Below are positions 24,296 through 32,941 of a DNA stretch of 33,650 bases, piece by piece (positions within the stretch are counted from its first letter, which is position 1; each line of letters opens with the position of its first letter). The stretch comes from Mariprofundaceae bacterium (GTDB lineage: Bacteria; Pseudomonadota; Zetaproteobacteria; Mariprofundales; Mariprofundaceae): assembly GCA_027018975.1 (NCBI GenBank), contig JALUXN010000281.1:1-33650 (forward strand), written 5' to 3'. The position numbers were made by a program, and so were the translations under genes. The notes beneath the pieces were generated by a model. That model had not been told where the DNA came from. It did no database searches and saw only the letters and a list, made by a program, of their open reading frames with translations.

Positions 24296-26683
24296 TTATG
24301 GTTTCGGCTCGATCTTATCATCGTCATCCACGTTGAGGTTGGCGTGGTGGACGCGCTGCGATTGCAGGTCAGCCGCTGTCGGCATGGCCATATCCTTATC
24401 CTCCTCTTCGTTGCGTTTGCGGGAGATACGGAAGATGTAGACAATCGCCAGACTCAACAGGAACCAGAGCAGGCCGAGCAGCCAGAAGCGATACTGACCC
24501 AACTCGGCAAACCAATCCTGCGTGTCCGGATAGTAGACTTCAGCCAGTGTCGGCTGCCGGCTGTCGATGCTCAGTAGTACGCCATTACCATCGAGGAAGG
24601 CGACATCGCCTTCCACCAAGCGCAGCGGCTTACGGAAATCACGCTGCTGTGCCGATTCCGGCAGGATCTCCAGTAGTCCAAAGACCGAGGATGCGGAGGC
24701 GATCTCGGCGATGGTGACTTTGGGCAGGTGGTTGATGCTGAAGAAGCTCTGTCCATCCTGATCGCGGATCTCAATTGGTCCCTGATTCAGTCGGATGGGG
24801 GCATCGATGTTGTCCAAGTTGAAGGCTCCGAAAGCGACAAATGGTTGATTCGGGCTCAGCTGGCTTCCTGCCGGGAGAAAATGGATGCGCGAGTAGTCCA
24901 TGGTCACAGAGAGGTTGGCGAGCATCTGTGCAATCATCTGCAGCGCCACATCGGGGTGGCTCAGATATTGATCAGAGATGAAAGTGTCAAAGCCCGAGGA
25001 GAGATATTGCGACAGCAGCGCGAACTTGGTCGGTTTCTTGTCGATACGCTTCACGACCACCGATGTGTCCGGTGTGATCTGGACAAAATCGGTTGGTAGC
25101 GTGCCCTGGCATAGCCCCATTTTGATATCGTGTTGCACGACGAAGCGGAGACCATTGTACTGCTGTTGATAGTCCGCAGGCAGCGGAATGGCATAGTGGT
25201 GCTTGCGGCCATCGTTGGGCAGTCGCGTGGTAAACACCAGCACATCATTGAGGAAGGCATAGAGTTCGTAGGTGGGGTCATCCTGCCAACGCACGGGGGC
25301 GATGATATTCAGCTCCACGGTCTCCAGTCGCGTGCCGGCCGGCAGATCGTGCGGCGCGAGGATGACATCCCACTCGGTCTGTTTGCGGATGTAGTGCGGT
25401 TCGGTGTTCAACTGATAGAGCGGCAGCTGATAGTGGTCACTGGTGCCGTTATCGGGCAGCGAATGGCGTGTGTAGAGCTGATCAGGCTGATTCAGATCGT
25501 AGTGACGGCCGGCAGCCAGAAGTTCCCAGCGGCCATCGAGCAGGTAGAGCGGTTGCACATCGTAGGGATCGGTAATTGCGATGGCAGCCATACCGGCGGA
25601 ACGGATCAGGCTGATGTTGTCAGTCGGAGTGCGAAAAATATCGCCATTTTTCAATGGAGTAAAATGCGTGTGCATCAACTTTCCGCGCTGATTGAGGGCG
25701 TCAACGATCTCATCCTTGCTGGCTACGACCAGGTCGCCCAGCGCCGGCAGATGGGTGATCTCGATCTCTTTATGTGCGGCGCGCAGCAGCTCCATGATCG
25801 ACATGGTTGCCGAGAACTGCTGTTCATCGAGCGGCTCGGCGGGGACCGAAATAACCACGTGCTTTGGCAGCATACGCCATGCATCACGAATCGAGCGCGG
25901 CATGGTGCCGTAGGCGATATCCAGCGCCGTATTCGGCAGGATGGCGAGGAAACCGCCGCCGGCACGCAGATCCAGACACATACTGTCATCGATCACGATG
26001 CCTGCTTCGATCGTCACCTTCAGGGTGTCGCCGGTAAAGGTCTCCGCCGGTAGTACAATGGCGATTTCGTGACGCATGTTGTCCGCCACAAGTCGGGTCT
26101 GCGCCAGCGGCACGTCGTTGACGTAGATGCTGACATTGGAGATGGGCAACAGCATTTTGGATGCGCGGTAGTTCAGCCGGAAGACACCGCCGCGGATGCG
26201 TGAATCCAGTGGTGTTTGAAAGTAGAAATCATGTAGATAGGCAGATTGAGCATGTTTGAAAGTAAAGCCTTTTTTCAGCCCCATCTCTTTGAGCGTGAGG
26301 CTGCGCACAGGTCCCAGCGAACGCAGACTCTCCTGTGCTGTCACAGGATCGACCAAAGCGGCGTGCATGCGCATCCGTGTTGCCCGTTTGCCATGCCGGA
26401 CAACGGCCGATTTCACCCAGCCGTGAACCCCCGACTGTCGTTCGACAACCAGCACCCACCCTTTGCGTCGCTCCATTTCGGTCACTGTTGTCTCCGGTTT
26501 CAGGGTCAACAGCTGTGCGGACGCGACACTGGGGGCGGCATAGATGGCCGCTTTACTGGTGGTGATATGCAGCGGATCACCGATCTTCGCTTCGCCGATA
26601 CCCGCTCCCATTACTGTTGCTAGAATTAGCCACAAGAACTTGATATGTCGATGTTTTATCATTGTAATTGTGTCATCTATCAT
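24296..26683 (-). CDS. BcsB-like periplasmic polysaccharide-export subunit with SH3 domain
   Basis: This 795-residue protein has a signal peptide, an SH3-like domain (about residues 37-100, IYAAPSVAS...WVLVVERQSGVHGWV) and a large BcsB-type beta domain. A single C-terminal membrane helix (about 735-755) is followed by a charged tail. BcsB pairs with the cellulose synthase BcsA and guides the nascent chain through the periplasm. Here the partner is presumably the MshEN-GT2 encoded 39 bases downstream. The ATG at 26683 is preceded by GAGGAG and is preferred over the upstream ATG at 26746. The SH3 domain may contact peptidoglycan, which is inferred. Confidence 0.8.
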   Translation of the reverse strand: MIDDTITMIKHRHIKFLWLILATVMGAGIGEAKIGDPLHITTSKAAIYAAPSVASAQLLTLKPETTVTEMERRKGWVLVVERQSGVHGWVKSAVVRHGKRATRMRMHAALVDPVTAQESLRSLGPVRSLTLKEMGLKKGFTFKHAQSAYLHDFYFQTPLDSRIRGGVFRLNYRASKMLLPISNVSIYVNDVPLAQTRLVADNMRHEIAIVLPAETFTGDTLKVTIEAGIVIDDSMCLDLRAGGGFLAILPNTALDIAYGTMPRSIRDAWRMLPKHVVISVPAEPLDEQQFSATMSIMELLRAAHKEIEITHLPALGDLVVASKDEIVDALNQRGKLMHTHFTPLKNGDIFRTPTDNISLIRSAGMAAIAITDPYDVQPLYLLDGRWELLAAGRHYDLNQPDQLYTRHSLPDNGTSDHYQLPLYQLNTEPHYIRKQTEWDVILAPHDLPAGTRLETVELNIIAPVRWQDDPTYELYAFLNDVLVFTTRLPNDGRKHHYAIPLPADYQQQYNGLRFVVQHDIKMGLCQGTLPTDFVQITPDTSVVVKRIDKKPTKFALLSQYLSSGFDTFISDQYLSHPDVALQMIAQMLANLSVTMDYSRIHFLPAGSQLSPNQPFVAFGAFNLDNIDAPIRLNQGPIEIRDQDGQSFFSINHLPKVTIAEIASASSVFGLLEILPESAQQRDFRKPLRLVEGDVAFLDGNGVLLSIDSRQPTLAEVYYPDTQDWFAELGQYRFWLLGLLWFLLSLAIVYIFRISRKRNEEEDKDMAMPTAADLQSQRVHHANLNVDDDDKIEPKP

Positions 26684-26721
26684 GATTTTCTCCTCTCCAC
26701 ACGACAGCCGCTGAATGCATG

Positions 26722-28275
26722 TTAACGTGCAACACGGTGCATCCACACAGCATCAAAGGCAACCTCGGCATAGGGTAGATCCATATTGCTGCTGGCATAG
26801 AGCGCCGGCACCAAGTCACCGCGATAGAAGGGGAGCTGCCCGATGCGATGCCAACGGTTGCCACCTAAACTGGCATAGGCTGTGTAGATTTGTCCACTGC
26901 GTTGCAGCTTCAAGCGTACAAAAAATTGGGTTCGCAATGCGCGGCTCTGTGGCGGGTGCCATGCGATGCGTAGCGGTTTACCGATCAGCCGTGGGCGGCC
27001 CCGTTCCATAGCTGTGAAGCGGACGCGCACTACCTGCCGGCAGGGCGTGCTTCGACAGGCGCCGAAGCTGTCGTGTGGGACATTTTCCACCACCAATCCG
27101 AGATAGTTGCGCCGGTCATGGTAGAGGAGCAAGCCAGCTTGCTGTTGCGCTTTGCCATCCTCGCCACTACTGAACTCCGATTTCAGTGATGTTGTCACCC
27201 TGTAACCGCCCTCTCCAGCAGTGCGCTCAAGCAGCAGTAGATTGGCCACATCACCGCGCGGCAATGCACCCGGCTCTGTGTGCAGGATCAGCTTGCCCCC
27301 CTCAAGACGCATGGTGGAGAGGTTCGGGTTGATTATCTGCCAGGCGTCGCTGAGCAGCTGGCCATCGAAATTGTCGCGGAACATGGTTGGTTTCGCACCT
27401 TTATGCTGCGCAGAGTCGCCAAGCGCCGGCAGCTCTCTATCGCGGTCCCACTGATCCTGAAACGTGATCGCCGGCGCGGCGGGTTGCGTGGCTAGCGGAG
27501 TGGCCGGAGAGGGTGTGACGGTTGCTTTGGCTGCGTGCTGTGGGTGCGATGGAGCCACTTTTTCACCGCTTACGGCAGTGGCAACATTTGCCAGCAGCGT
27601 TTGCTCAATGGTGTTGAGCGCTTGCTGCAGCGTTTTTTTACTGTCTGCGGCGTAGTAATGGCCGCCGCCTTGTTCGGCGACACAGCGCAACTGTTCGACC
27701 GCTGCAGGACGCAGATGTAATCCGACGACATCAATGGTGATCTCTGATCCCGATCCGGCGGCCGCATCGCAGGGGTCTCCGGAACAGTTGTCGCGACCAT
27801 CACTGATCAGGACGATGGTGCCACGCCCGCCATGTGCTTTGATGCGTTCGATTGCCAGCTTAATCACCTCGGCCAGTGGTGTCCGCCCTTTGGGCGTAAA
27901 GGCGTGGAGCCGTTTTGAAAACAGCGCGGGGGGGGCGCCGATTGGTGCTAAGAGTTCGAAGTCGTTGCAGTCTGCCTGAATACGATGACCAAAAGCGATC
28001 AGTCCCGGTTTGGCTGTGCTGGGGTAGTTGACAACGCTGTGAGCCAGCAGTTCGCGAACCAGTGTGATCTTGGCTGTGCCATCGATTTTATTCCACATGC
28101 TGCTGGAGCCATCTACGACATAGAGTATGGCTGGCGGTGTAGCGATTGGCGCATCGGGCTGTTTGGAAGCTGTTGTCGCATTGGCTTCAGTCATGCTGCT
28201 CAGTGCCCAAAGCATAGCGACAGCCAGTCGCCATATCCCCCTGTTCCATCTCTGCATACAACAACTACGAATCAC
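26722..28275 (-). CDS. Secreted vWA-domain protein with C-terminal lectin-like domain
   Basis: This 517-residue protein starts at GTG 28275, with GGAG five bases upstream; an ATG at 28257 is the alternative and lacks a ribosome binding site. A signal peptide is followed by a vWA domain with an intact MIDAS: DGSSS (D55, S57, S59), a TPL loop and LISDGRD. A Pro/Thr-rich linker leads to a C-terminal domain resembling the concanavalin-like beta-sandwich of GH43 C-termini (FRDNFDGQLLSDAW, YRVTTSLKSE, GLLLYHD). It may bind calcium-dependent partners or carbohydrate. It opens the polysaccharide locus, 38 bases before the BcsB-like gene, and its ribosome binding site abuts the repeat copy at 28303. 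Confidence 0.75.
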   Translation of the reverse strand: MIRSCCMQRWNRGIWRLAVAMLWALSSMTEANATTASKQPDAPIATPPAILYVVDGSSSMWNKIDGTAKITLVRELLAHSVVNYPSTAKPGLIAFGHRIQADCNDFELLAPIGAPPALFSKRLHAFTPKGRTPLAEVIKLAIERIKAHGGRGTIVLISDGRDNCSGDPCDAAAGSGSEITIDVVGLHLRPAAVEQLRCVAEQGGGHYYAADSKKTLQQALNTIEQTLLANVATAVSGEKVAPSHPQHAAKATVTPSPATPLATQPAAPAITFQDQWDRDRELPALGDSAQHKGAKPTMFRDNFDGQLLSDAWQIINPNLSTMRLEGGKLILHTEPGALPRGDVANLLLLERTAGEGGYRVTTSLKSEFSSGEDGKAQQQAGLLLYHDRRNYLGLVVENVPHDSFGACRSTPCRQVVRVRFTAMERGRPRLIGKPLRIAWHPPQSRALRTQFFVRLKLQRSGQIYTAYASLGGNRWHRIGQLPFYRGDLVPALYASSNMDLPYAEVAFDAVWMHRVAR

Positions 28276-28302
28276 AGACGCTCCAACGCTTGTTCTGCGG
28301 TA

Positions 28303-28446
28303 TGGGTGTTTGCAACGCGACCTGAGTCGCTATTCAGATCGCCCATGGTTTGTTCGATAGCAAGGCGAACACGCGCAGTGTGCTGTTGCACATGAGCATG
28401 TTCAATGCATCTAGCGGGCAAACCGTGGGATGAGCTGAATGGTTAC
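28303..28446 (-). repeat. Interspersed hairpin repeat, copy B (144 bp)
   Basis: This is the reverse-complement relative of copy A at 8620-8786. It shares nearly all of the inner hairpin and the tail gcgactcaggtcgcgttgcaaacaccc. Outer-stem arms here read cccacggtttg and caaaccatggg instead of cccacgctttg and gaagcgtggg, so at least one base pair changed on both sides (C:G to G:C). It lacks the 24-base insert of copy A. It lies 27 bases upstream of the vWA start, inside the 305-base gap that follows the AGCS gene. Confidence 0.8.
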
Positions 28447-28479
28447 ATTGTGCGTTACCATAGACCAGTCGATTGCAGA

Positions 28480-28515
28480 GTGCAAAATTTATTGATAAAT
28501 CAGCGAATTTTGCAC
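28480..28515. repeat. Inverted repeat downstream of the AGCS gene
   Basis: Arms gtgcaaaatt (28480-28489) and aattttgcac (28506-28515) are exact reverse complements around a 16-base AT-rich loop. No T-run follows on either strand, so a standard terminator is not supported. It lies in the gap between the AGCS gene and repeat copy B. A regulatory site is possible. Confidence 0.5.
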
Positions 28516-28580
28516 GCATCGCCAGCATGTGCTTATCGGTTGCATGGGTGTTTTGCTGGGTATGGTGTCTGAGTAGGCAT

Positions 28581-30116
28581 TCAGTTTCCATGTGCCGCCT
28601 CATTGGATGAGGTGTCGAATTCGCCCCGGCGCAGTTTGCCAAGATAGCTTTTCAGTGCCGCAGCCACCTTGCCTTGCAACAGATAGAGGGCAAGAAAGTT
28701 GGGAAACGCCATCGACAGCAGCAGCAGGTCGGAGAAATCGAGGATGTTGCCTGCGCTGACCAGCGATGCGAGCACGACAAACATCAGATAAATGATCCGA
28801 TAAGTCATCGAGAAACGTTCGCCGAAGAGATAGGTCCAGCAGCGTTCACCGTAATAGGACCAGGAGATCATTGTTGAGTAGGCGAATAGCACCACCGAGA
28901 TCGATAGAATCACAGGGAACCATGAAATAACACTGCCGAAGGCGACGGCTGTCAATGCGGCGCCTTTGCTTTCGGCAACCAGCGTGTGGTATTCCGGCGC
29001 GTTGTAGACACCGGTCAATACCATCACCAGTGCGGTCATGGTGCAGATCACGATGGTGTCAATAAAGGGCTCGTAGAGTGCCACAAAACCTTGTCGGATC
29101 GGATATTTTACTGCTGCAGCCGAGTGCGCGATTGCCGCTGATCCGATGCCCGCCTCGCTGGAAAATGCCGCTCGCTTAAAGCCTTGCACCAACACACCAA
29201 TCATGCCGCCCGCCACCGCGCTTGGCGCGAATGCCTCGTGCACAATCAGTCCGAATGCAGCCGGTAGATCGGCAATATGACTCAAAATAATCCACAGGCA
29301 GGCAGAGAGATAGATAAAAACCATCGTCGGCACCAGCGCCTCCGCTGCATGCGCAATGCGTTTGATGCCGCCAATAATCACCAGTCCCACTGCGCCGGCC
29401 ATGAAGACACCGAACACCCACGGATAATCTTTGAAAAAGGTGATTTCATTCTGCACCGCACCGAGTGCCTGCGACACCTGAAAGGCATTGCCGCCACCCA
29501 GCGATGCGCCGACACAGAGGATGGCAAAGAGCATTGCCAAGCTGCGCCCCACTCCGGCCATGCCCTTTTCCGCAAAGCCGCGAGACAGATACTCCATCGC
29601 GCCGCCCATCAGTCGCCCGTCTGGCCGTACCTCGCGATACATCTGAGCCAGCGTGACTTCAGTAAATTTTGAGGTCATGCCGAAAAAACCGGCGACAATC
29701 ATCCAGAAGGTTGCGCCCGGGCCACCAATGCTTACCGCAATCGCCACGCCGGCGATATTGCCCAGTCCAACCGTGGCCGAGAGTGCAGTGGTCAGCGCTT
29801 GAAAGGGTGACACTTCGCCCTTGTCATCTGCGCTCTGATATTTTCCGCGGATGATCCCCAGCGCGTGTCGCATCATACGAATATTGATAAAGCCGAATCG
29901 ACAGGTGAGATAGATGGCGCCCACAACCAGCCAGCCGACGATAAATGGCATCGTTCCCTCGCCTGGTAGAATGTCGTAGAAGAGTACACTCGCCAGATAG
30001 CCGTTCAGTGTGCCGAAAAACGCGTCAACTCCGGGAGCTCCGCTGTCCTGTGCAGCAGCGATCTGCGCTGGCATTAGTAGACCCGTCAGACATATGATCT
30101 TGATCACTCGTTGCAT
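28581..30116 (-). CDS. AGCS family sodium:alanine/amino-acid symporter
   Basis: This 511-residue inner-membrane protein has about 11 segments and the AGCS family blocks. ALTTALSATVGLGNIAGVA, the FGMTSKFTEVTLAQMYR region and GGAMEY are in the first half, and FKRAAFSSEAGIGSAAIAHSAA is in the middle. Members import alanine or glycine with sodium. The ATG at 30116 is preceded by GGAGGAG. An N-terminal hydrophobic stretch (LTGLLMPAQIAAAQD) before the first core helix is common in the family. It is a single-gene unit transcribed away from mnmG. Confidence 0.92.
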   Translation of the reverse strand: MQRVIKIICLTGLLMPAQIAAAQDSGAPGVDAFFGTLNGYLASVLFYDILPGEGTMPFIVGWLVVGAIYLTCRFGFINIRMMRHALGIIRGKYQSADDKGEVSPFQALTTALSATVGLGNIAGVAIAVSIGGPGATFWMIVAGFFGMTSKFTEVTLAQMYREVRPDGRLMGGAMEYLSRGFAEKGMAGVGRSLAMLFAILCVGASLGGGNAFQVSQALGAVQNEITFFKDYPWVFGVFMAGAVGLVIIGGIKRIAHAAEALVPTMVFIYLSACLWIILSHIADLPAAFGLIVHEAFAPSAVAGGMIGVLVQGFKRAAFSSEAGIGSAAIAHSAAAVKYPIRQGFVALYEPFIDTIVICTMTALVMVLTGVYNAPEYHTLVAESKGAALTAVAFGSVISWFPVILSISVVLFAYSTMISWSYYGERCWTYLFGERFSMTYRIIYLMFVVLASLVSAGNILDFSDLLLLSMAFPNFLALYLLQGKVAAALKSYLGKLRRGEFDTSSNEAAHGN

Positions 30117-30476
30117 CGTCTCCTCCCATGTGGCGCAACCCTGCCAAATTAATGTCGCTTTTCCATACCTAGGAGGCTATCGGTCTTAGAGGATTCGTAG
30201 CGAACGGGTGGGGGCGAGGTCAAAACGTTTGGTTTTTGAGGGTCATGGTGGTGTCCATATGACGAAAAAGCCGTCTATGTTGAGTTGCTGTCCCTGCCGT
30301 GCAGTAGATTTTCATCAGTTCGCAATTCCTGGGGTGACTGTGAGGCGTTCACAGCGGCTGTGGTTTGTGCATCTTGTTGCGGAGCGAATGGCGGGTGACT
30401 ATGGTTGCCGCAGCTCTGCTGACAAGATCATCGTTGCGGGCAGGCGTGTTGTATGGTTTAGTCGAGGTGGTTTCAC
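30117..30476. other. Intergenic region upstream of mnmG
   Basis: These 360 bases separate the divergent AGCS and mnmG genes. A 90-codon plus-strand frame ends in the parS-encoded tail GGFT but has no recognisable homology or good start. I saw no DnaA-box cluster, tRNA or confident promoter. The partition site at its 3' end is the only clear element. mnmE, often located beside mnmG, is absent here. Confidence 0.5.
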
Positions 30477-30484
30477 GTGAAACA
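30469..30484. promoter_or_regulatory. parS partition site 1 (overlaps mnmG start)
   Basis: GGTTTCACGTGAAACA matches the ParB-binding consensus TGTTTCACGTGAAACA at 15 of 16 bases and has a perfect 14-bp palindrome core. The GTG inside it (30477) is the mnmG start codon. The 18-bp sequence here is identical to site 2. Confidence 0.9.
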
Positions 30485-32348
30485 TCCCCAGAAGATTGAT
30501 GTGTTGGTTATTGGCGCAGGGCACGCAGGCTGTGAAGCAGCATGGGCAGCGGCAAACCGCGGTGCTTGTGTGCGTCTGATTACCCAGAATCTCGACACGA
30601 TTGCTAAAATGTCTTGTAATCCGGCGATTGGAGGTGTTGGCAAAGGGCATCTGGTCTTTGAAATCGATGCGCTGGGCGGGCTGATGGGTAGGGCTGCGGA
30701 TCAAGCGGCGCTCCAGTATCGGCTCCTGAATCGTCGCAAAGGGCCGGCTGTTCGGGCGACTCGGGCGCAGTGTGATCGGCGTCAATACCATATCGCCATG
30801 CGTGCGGCGCTTGATGCGCATCCCAATATCTTTCTCCATCAGGGCAGTGTTGCGGAGTTGCTTTTCGAAGATGGTTGCATTGCAGGGGCTGTGGATGAGC
30901 TGGGTGTACAACACATGGCGAAAGCCGTCGTGTTAACGACCGGCACGTTTCTTGGTGGGCTCATTCATATTGGTGAGAAGCGTTTTCACGCCGGGCGGAT
31001 GGGGGATGCCGCCATATCTGGTTTGACGGATGAGCTATACCGCCGCGATTTTTCGTTGGGGCGATTGAAGACGGGAACGCCGCCCCGTCTTGATCGTCGC
31101 TCCATTGATTGGAATCGATTGCCGAAACAGCCCGGTGAATTGGATCTCCTCCCCTTTTCAGAGCGGCATGATCGTGTCACTGAATCGCAGCTGTCGTGTG
31201 CTATTGCGCGCACCAACGAAACGAGTCATGCGCTGATTCGGGAGAATCTGAAACGCTCTCCCATCTATTCAGGTGCTATCGAGAGTCGAGGGCCGCGCTA
31301 TTGTCCCAGTATAGAGGATAAGGTGGTGCGTTTCTCCGATAAGGATAGCCATCAGATTTTTCTTGAGCCAGAGGGGCGTGACCATGATGAGATATACCCA
31401 AACGGTATCTCTACCTCGCTGCCGGTCGATGTGCAGTGGGCCTTCATTCGCACGATCGAAGGATTGGAGAATGCGCTGATCATCCGGCCCGGATATGCGA
31501 TCGAGTATGACTATGTGGATCCGCAGGAGCTGCGCACGACCCTAGAGACCAAACGGGTGGCTGGATTGTTCCACGCCGGTCAAATCAATGGTACGACCGG
31601 CTATGAGGAGGCAGCCGCGCAGGGGCTGTTGGCCGGTATCAATGCGGCGGCTGTCGCGTTGGGGCTGGATTCCTGGGTGCCGTCGCGAGCTGAAGCCTAT
31701 CTTGGTGTGATGGTGGATGATCTTGTACATAAAGGTGTGACAGAGCCTTATCGCATGTTTACTTCTCGCGCTGAATTTCGTTTGCAGTTGCGTGAAGACA
31801 ATGCAGACCTGCGTTTGGGCGAGACTGCGATTCGCCTTGGGCTCTATTCTGATGGGCGTGCTACGCGCTTCAAGCAACGCAGAAAACGGGTGGAACAAGC
31901 CTTCGTCGCAGCGCGTTCGACAGTGATTGGCACCAGCAAGCAGTGGCAAGAACGTTTGCAAAAATTGGGATTGCCGCAGCCCAATCAACCGTTGTCACTT
32001 TCAGCTTATGCTCACCGTTCCGATGTCAAATCGGCCGATCTCGCCCTATTGTGTGATGTGCTGCATGCGTTGAACCGGCGCGATCTACGCAGTGTGCTGT
32101 CATCGATTCACTATGATGGCTATATGGATAAGCAGCAACAGGAGATTGCTCGCTTTGCGCAGATGGAGAGCCAGCGCATCCCCGACGGCTTTGATTATCA
32201 TGCTGTACAGGGGATGAGTCATGAGTGTCGCGACCGGCTGCATCAGCATCAGCCGCGTACGATTGGTGAGGCCGCGCGCATCTCTGCTATCACGCCGGCG
32301 GCTATTGCAGCGTTGATGCTGCATATCAATCAGGGTAACCATGCTTGA
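30477..32348 (+). CDS. mnmG: tRNA uridine-5-carboxymethylaminomethyl modification enzyme MnmG (GidA)
   Basis: MnmG, with MnmE, adds carboxymethylaminomethyl groups to U34 of several tRNAs using FAD, NADH, GTP and a folate cofactor. The 623 residues match the usual length. Residues 12-17 (GAGHAG) form the FAD-binding dinucleotide motif, followed by [13 protein letters not shown] and RPGYAIEYD. The GTG start at 30477 lies inside parS site 1 and is preceded by GAGGTGG. It overlaps rsmG by 8 bases. MnmE is not encoded nearby, which differs from the common mnmE-mnmG order. Confidence 0.97.
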   Translation: MKHPQKIDVLVIGAGHAGCEAAWAAANRGACVRLITQNLDTIAKMSCNPAIGGVGKGHLVFEIDALGGLMGRAADQAALQYRLLNRRKGPAVRATRAQCDRRQYHIAMRAALDAHPNIFLHQGSVAELLFEDGCIAGAVDELGVQHMAKAVVLTTGTFLGGLIHIGEKRFHAGRMGDAAISGLTDELYRRDFSLGRLKTGTPPRLDRRSIDWNRLPKQPGELDLLPFSERHDRVTESQLSCAIARTNETSHALIRENLKRSPIYSGAIESRGPRYCPSIEDKVVRFSDKDSHQIFLEPEGRDHDEIYPNGISTSLPVDVQWAFIRTIEGLENALIIRPGYAIEYDYVDPQELRTTLETKRVAGLFHAGQINGTTGYEEAAAQGLLAGINAAAVALGLDSWVPSRAEAYLGVMVDDLVHKGVTEPYRMFTSRAEFRLQLREDNADLRLGETAIRLGLYSDGRATRFKQRRKRVEQAFVAARSTVIGTSKQWQERLQKLGLPQPNQPLSLSAYAHRSDVKSADLALLCDVLHALNRRDLRSVLSSIHYDGYMDKQQQEIARFAQMESQRIPDGFDYHAVQGMSHECRDRLHQHQPRTIGEAARISAITPAAIAALMLHINQGNHA

Positions 32349-32937
32349 GTCCAAGCTGAAGATTTACGTCGATGAGGTCATGAAGTTTCGTCGTGCGCTG
32401 AATCTCACCTCAGTAGATGATTTGGAACTCTTCTACGCGCGTTTTATTGCGCCGACATTGCAGCTGAAGTTGCTGCTGCCGGATCAAGGGCGTTTGTTGG
32501 ATGTGGGTAGTGGTATGGGGGTGCCGGGCGTGCCGCTATTGCTTGCGTTGCCCGGGCTTATGGGGGTGTTGGTTGAGCGTCGTAAGAAGCGCGCTGAGTT
32601 TCTGCGTCATTTGGTGCGCAAACTGTCGCTGCAGGCAGAGGTCTATGATGCGGATGTAAATCGTCTGCCTCCGCTGCATGTCGATGTGTGTGTGGCGCGC
32701 GCGGTTACCGCGGAGAGTGACTTGTTGAAGATGTTCGCGCCGCACTGCAATCCGGGCGCCATTGCGGTGCTGCCAGTGCCCAGTCATGCGGAGACTGTTG
32801 CGCAAGCTGGCTGGGAGACGGGTCGCACGGTTCATCTGCCTGCAGCGATCGATGGCGACGCTGAGCAGCAGATTCACTGCTATCACTACGGCGAACCATT
32901 GCAGCAATCATCTGTGCGTGGGGGAGGTTTCACGTGA
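32341..32937 (+). CDS. rsmG: 16S rRNA (guanine527-N7)-methyltransferase RsmG (GidB)
   Basis: This 198-residue SAM-dependent methyltransferase modifies G527 of 16S rRNA. The SAM motif [14 protein letters not shown] begins near residue 53; [18 protein letters not shown] and ARAVT follow. It is slightly shorter than E. coli RsmG (207). The ATG at 32341 follows an AGGG ribosome binding site within the mnmG end. Its stop (TGA 32935-32937) overlaps the parA GTG inside parS site 2. The C-terminal GGFT residues are encoded by the parS sequence itself. Confidence 0.96.
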   Translation: MLESKLKIYVDEVMKFRRALNLTSVDDLELFYARFIAPTLQLKLLLPDQGRLLDVGSGMGVPGVPLLLALPGLMGVLVERRKKRAEFLRHLVRKLSLQAEVYDADVNRLPPLHVDVCVARAVTAESDLLKMFAPHCNPGAIAVLPVPSHAETVAQAGWETGRTVHLPAAIDGDAEQQIHCYHYGEPLQQSSVRGGGFT

Positions 32938-32941
32938 AACA
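32926..32941. promoter_or_regulatory. parS partition site 2 (rsmG-parA junction)
   Basis: This is the same 16-mer as site 1 (GGTTTCACGTGAAACA), 2,457 bases downstream. It encodes the last codons of rsmG, the rsmG stop and the parA GTG start. ParB bound here could affect translation-coupled or transcriptional control of parA, in addition to chromosome segregation. Confidence 0.92.

Noticed and set aside
28334-28642. 102-codon minus-strand frame overlapping copy B and the end of the AGCS gene
   Set aside because: Its C-terminal part is the repeat read in the same phase as at 8.7 kb, and it overlaps a real gene. No ribosome binding site or family pattern was seen.
30117-30470. Replication origin upstream of mnmG
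   Set aside because: No DnaA-box cluster or AT-rich unwinding region was seen, although parS and parA suggest that the origin is not far away.
30208-30480. 90-codon frame ending in the parS-encoded GGFT tail before mnmG
   Set aside because: No family pattern, no good ribosome binding site, and atypical composition. The matching tail with rsmG arises only because both read through the same parS sequence.
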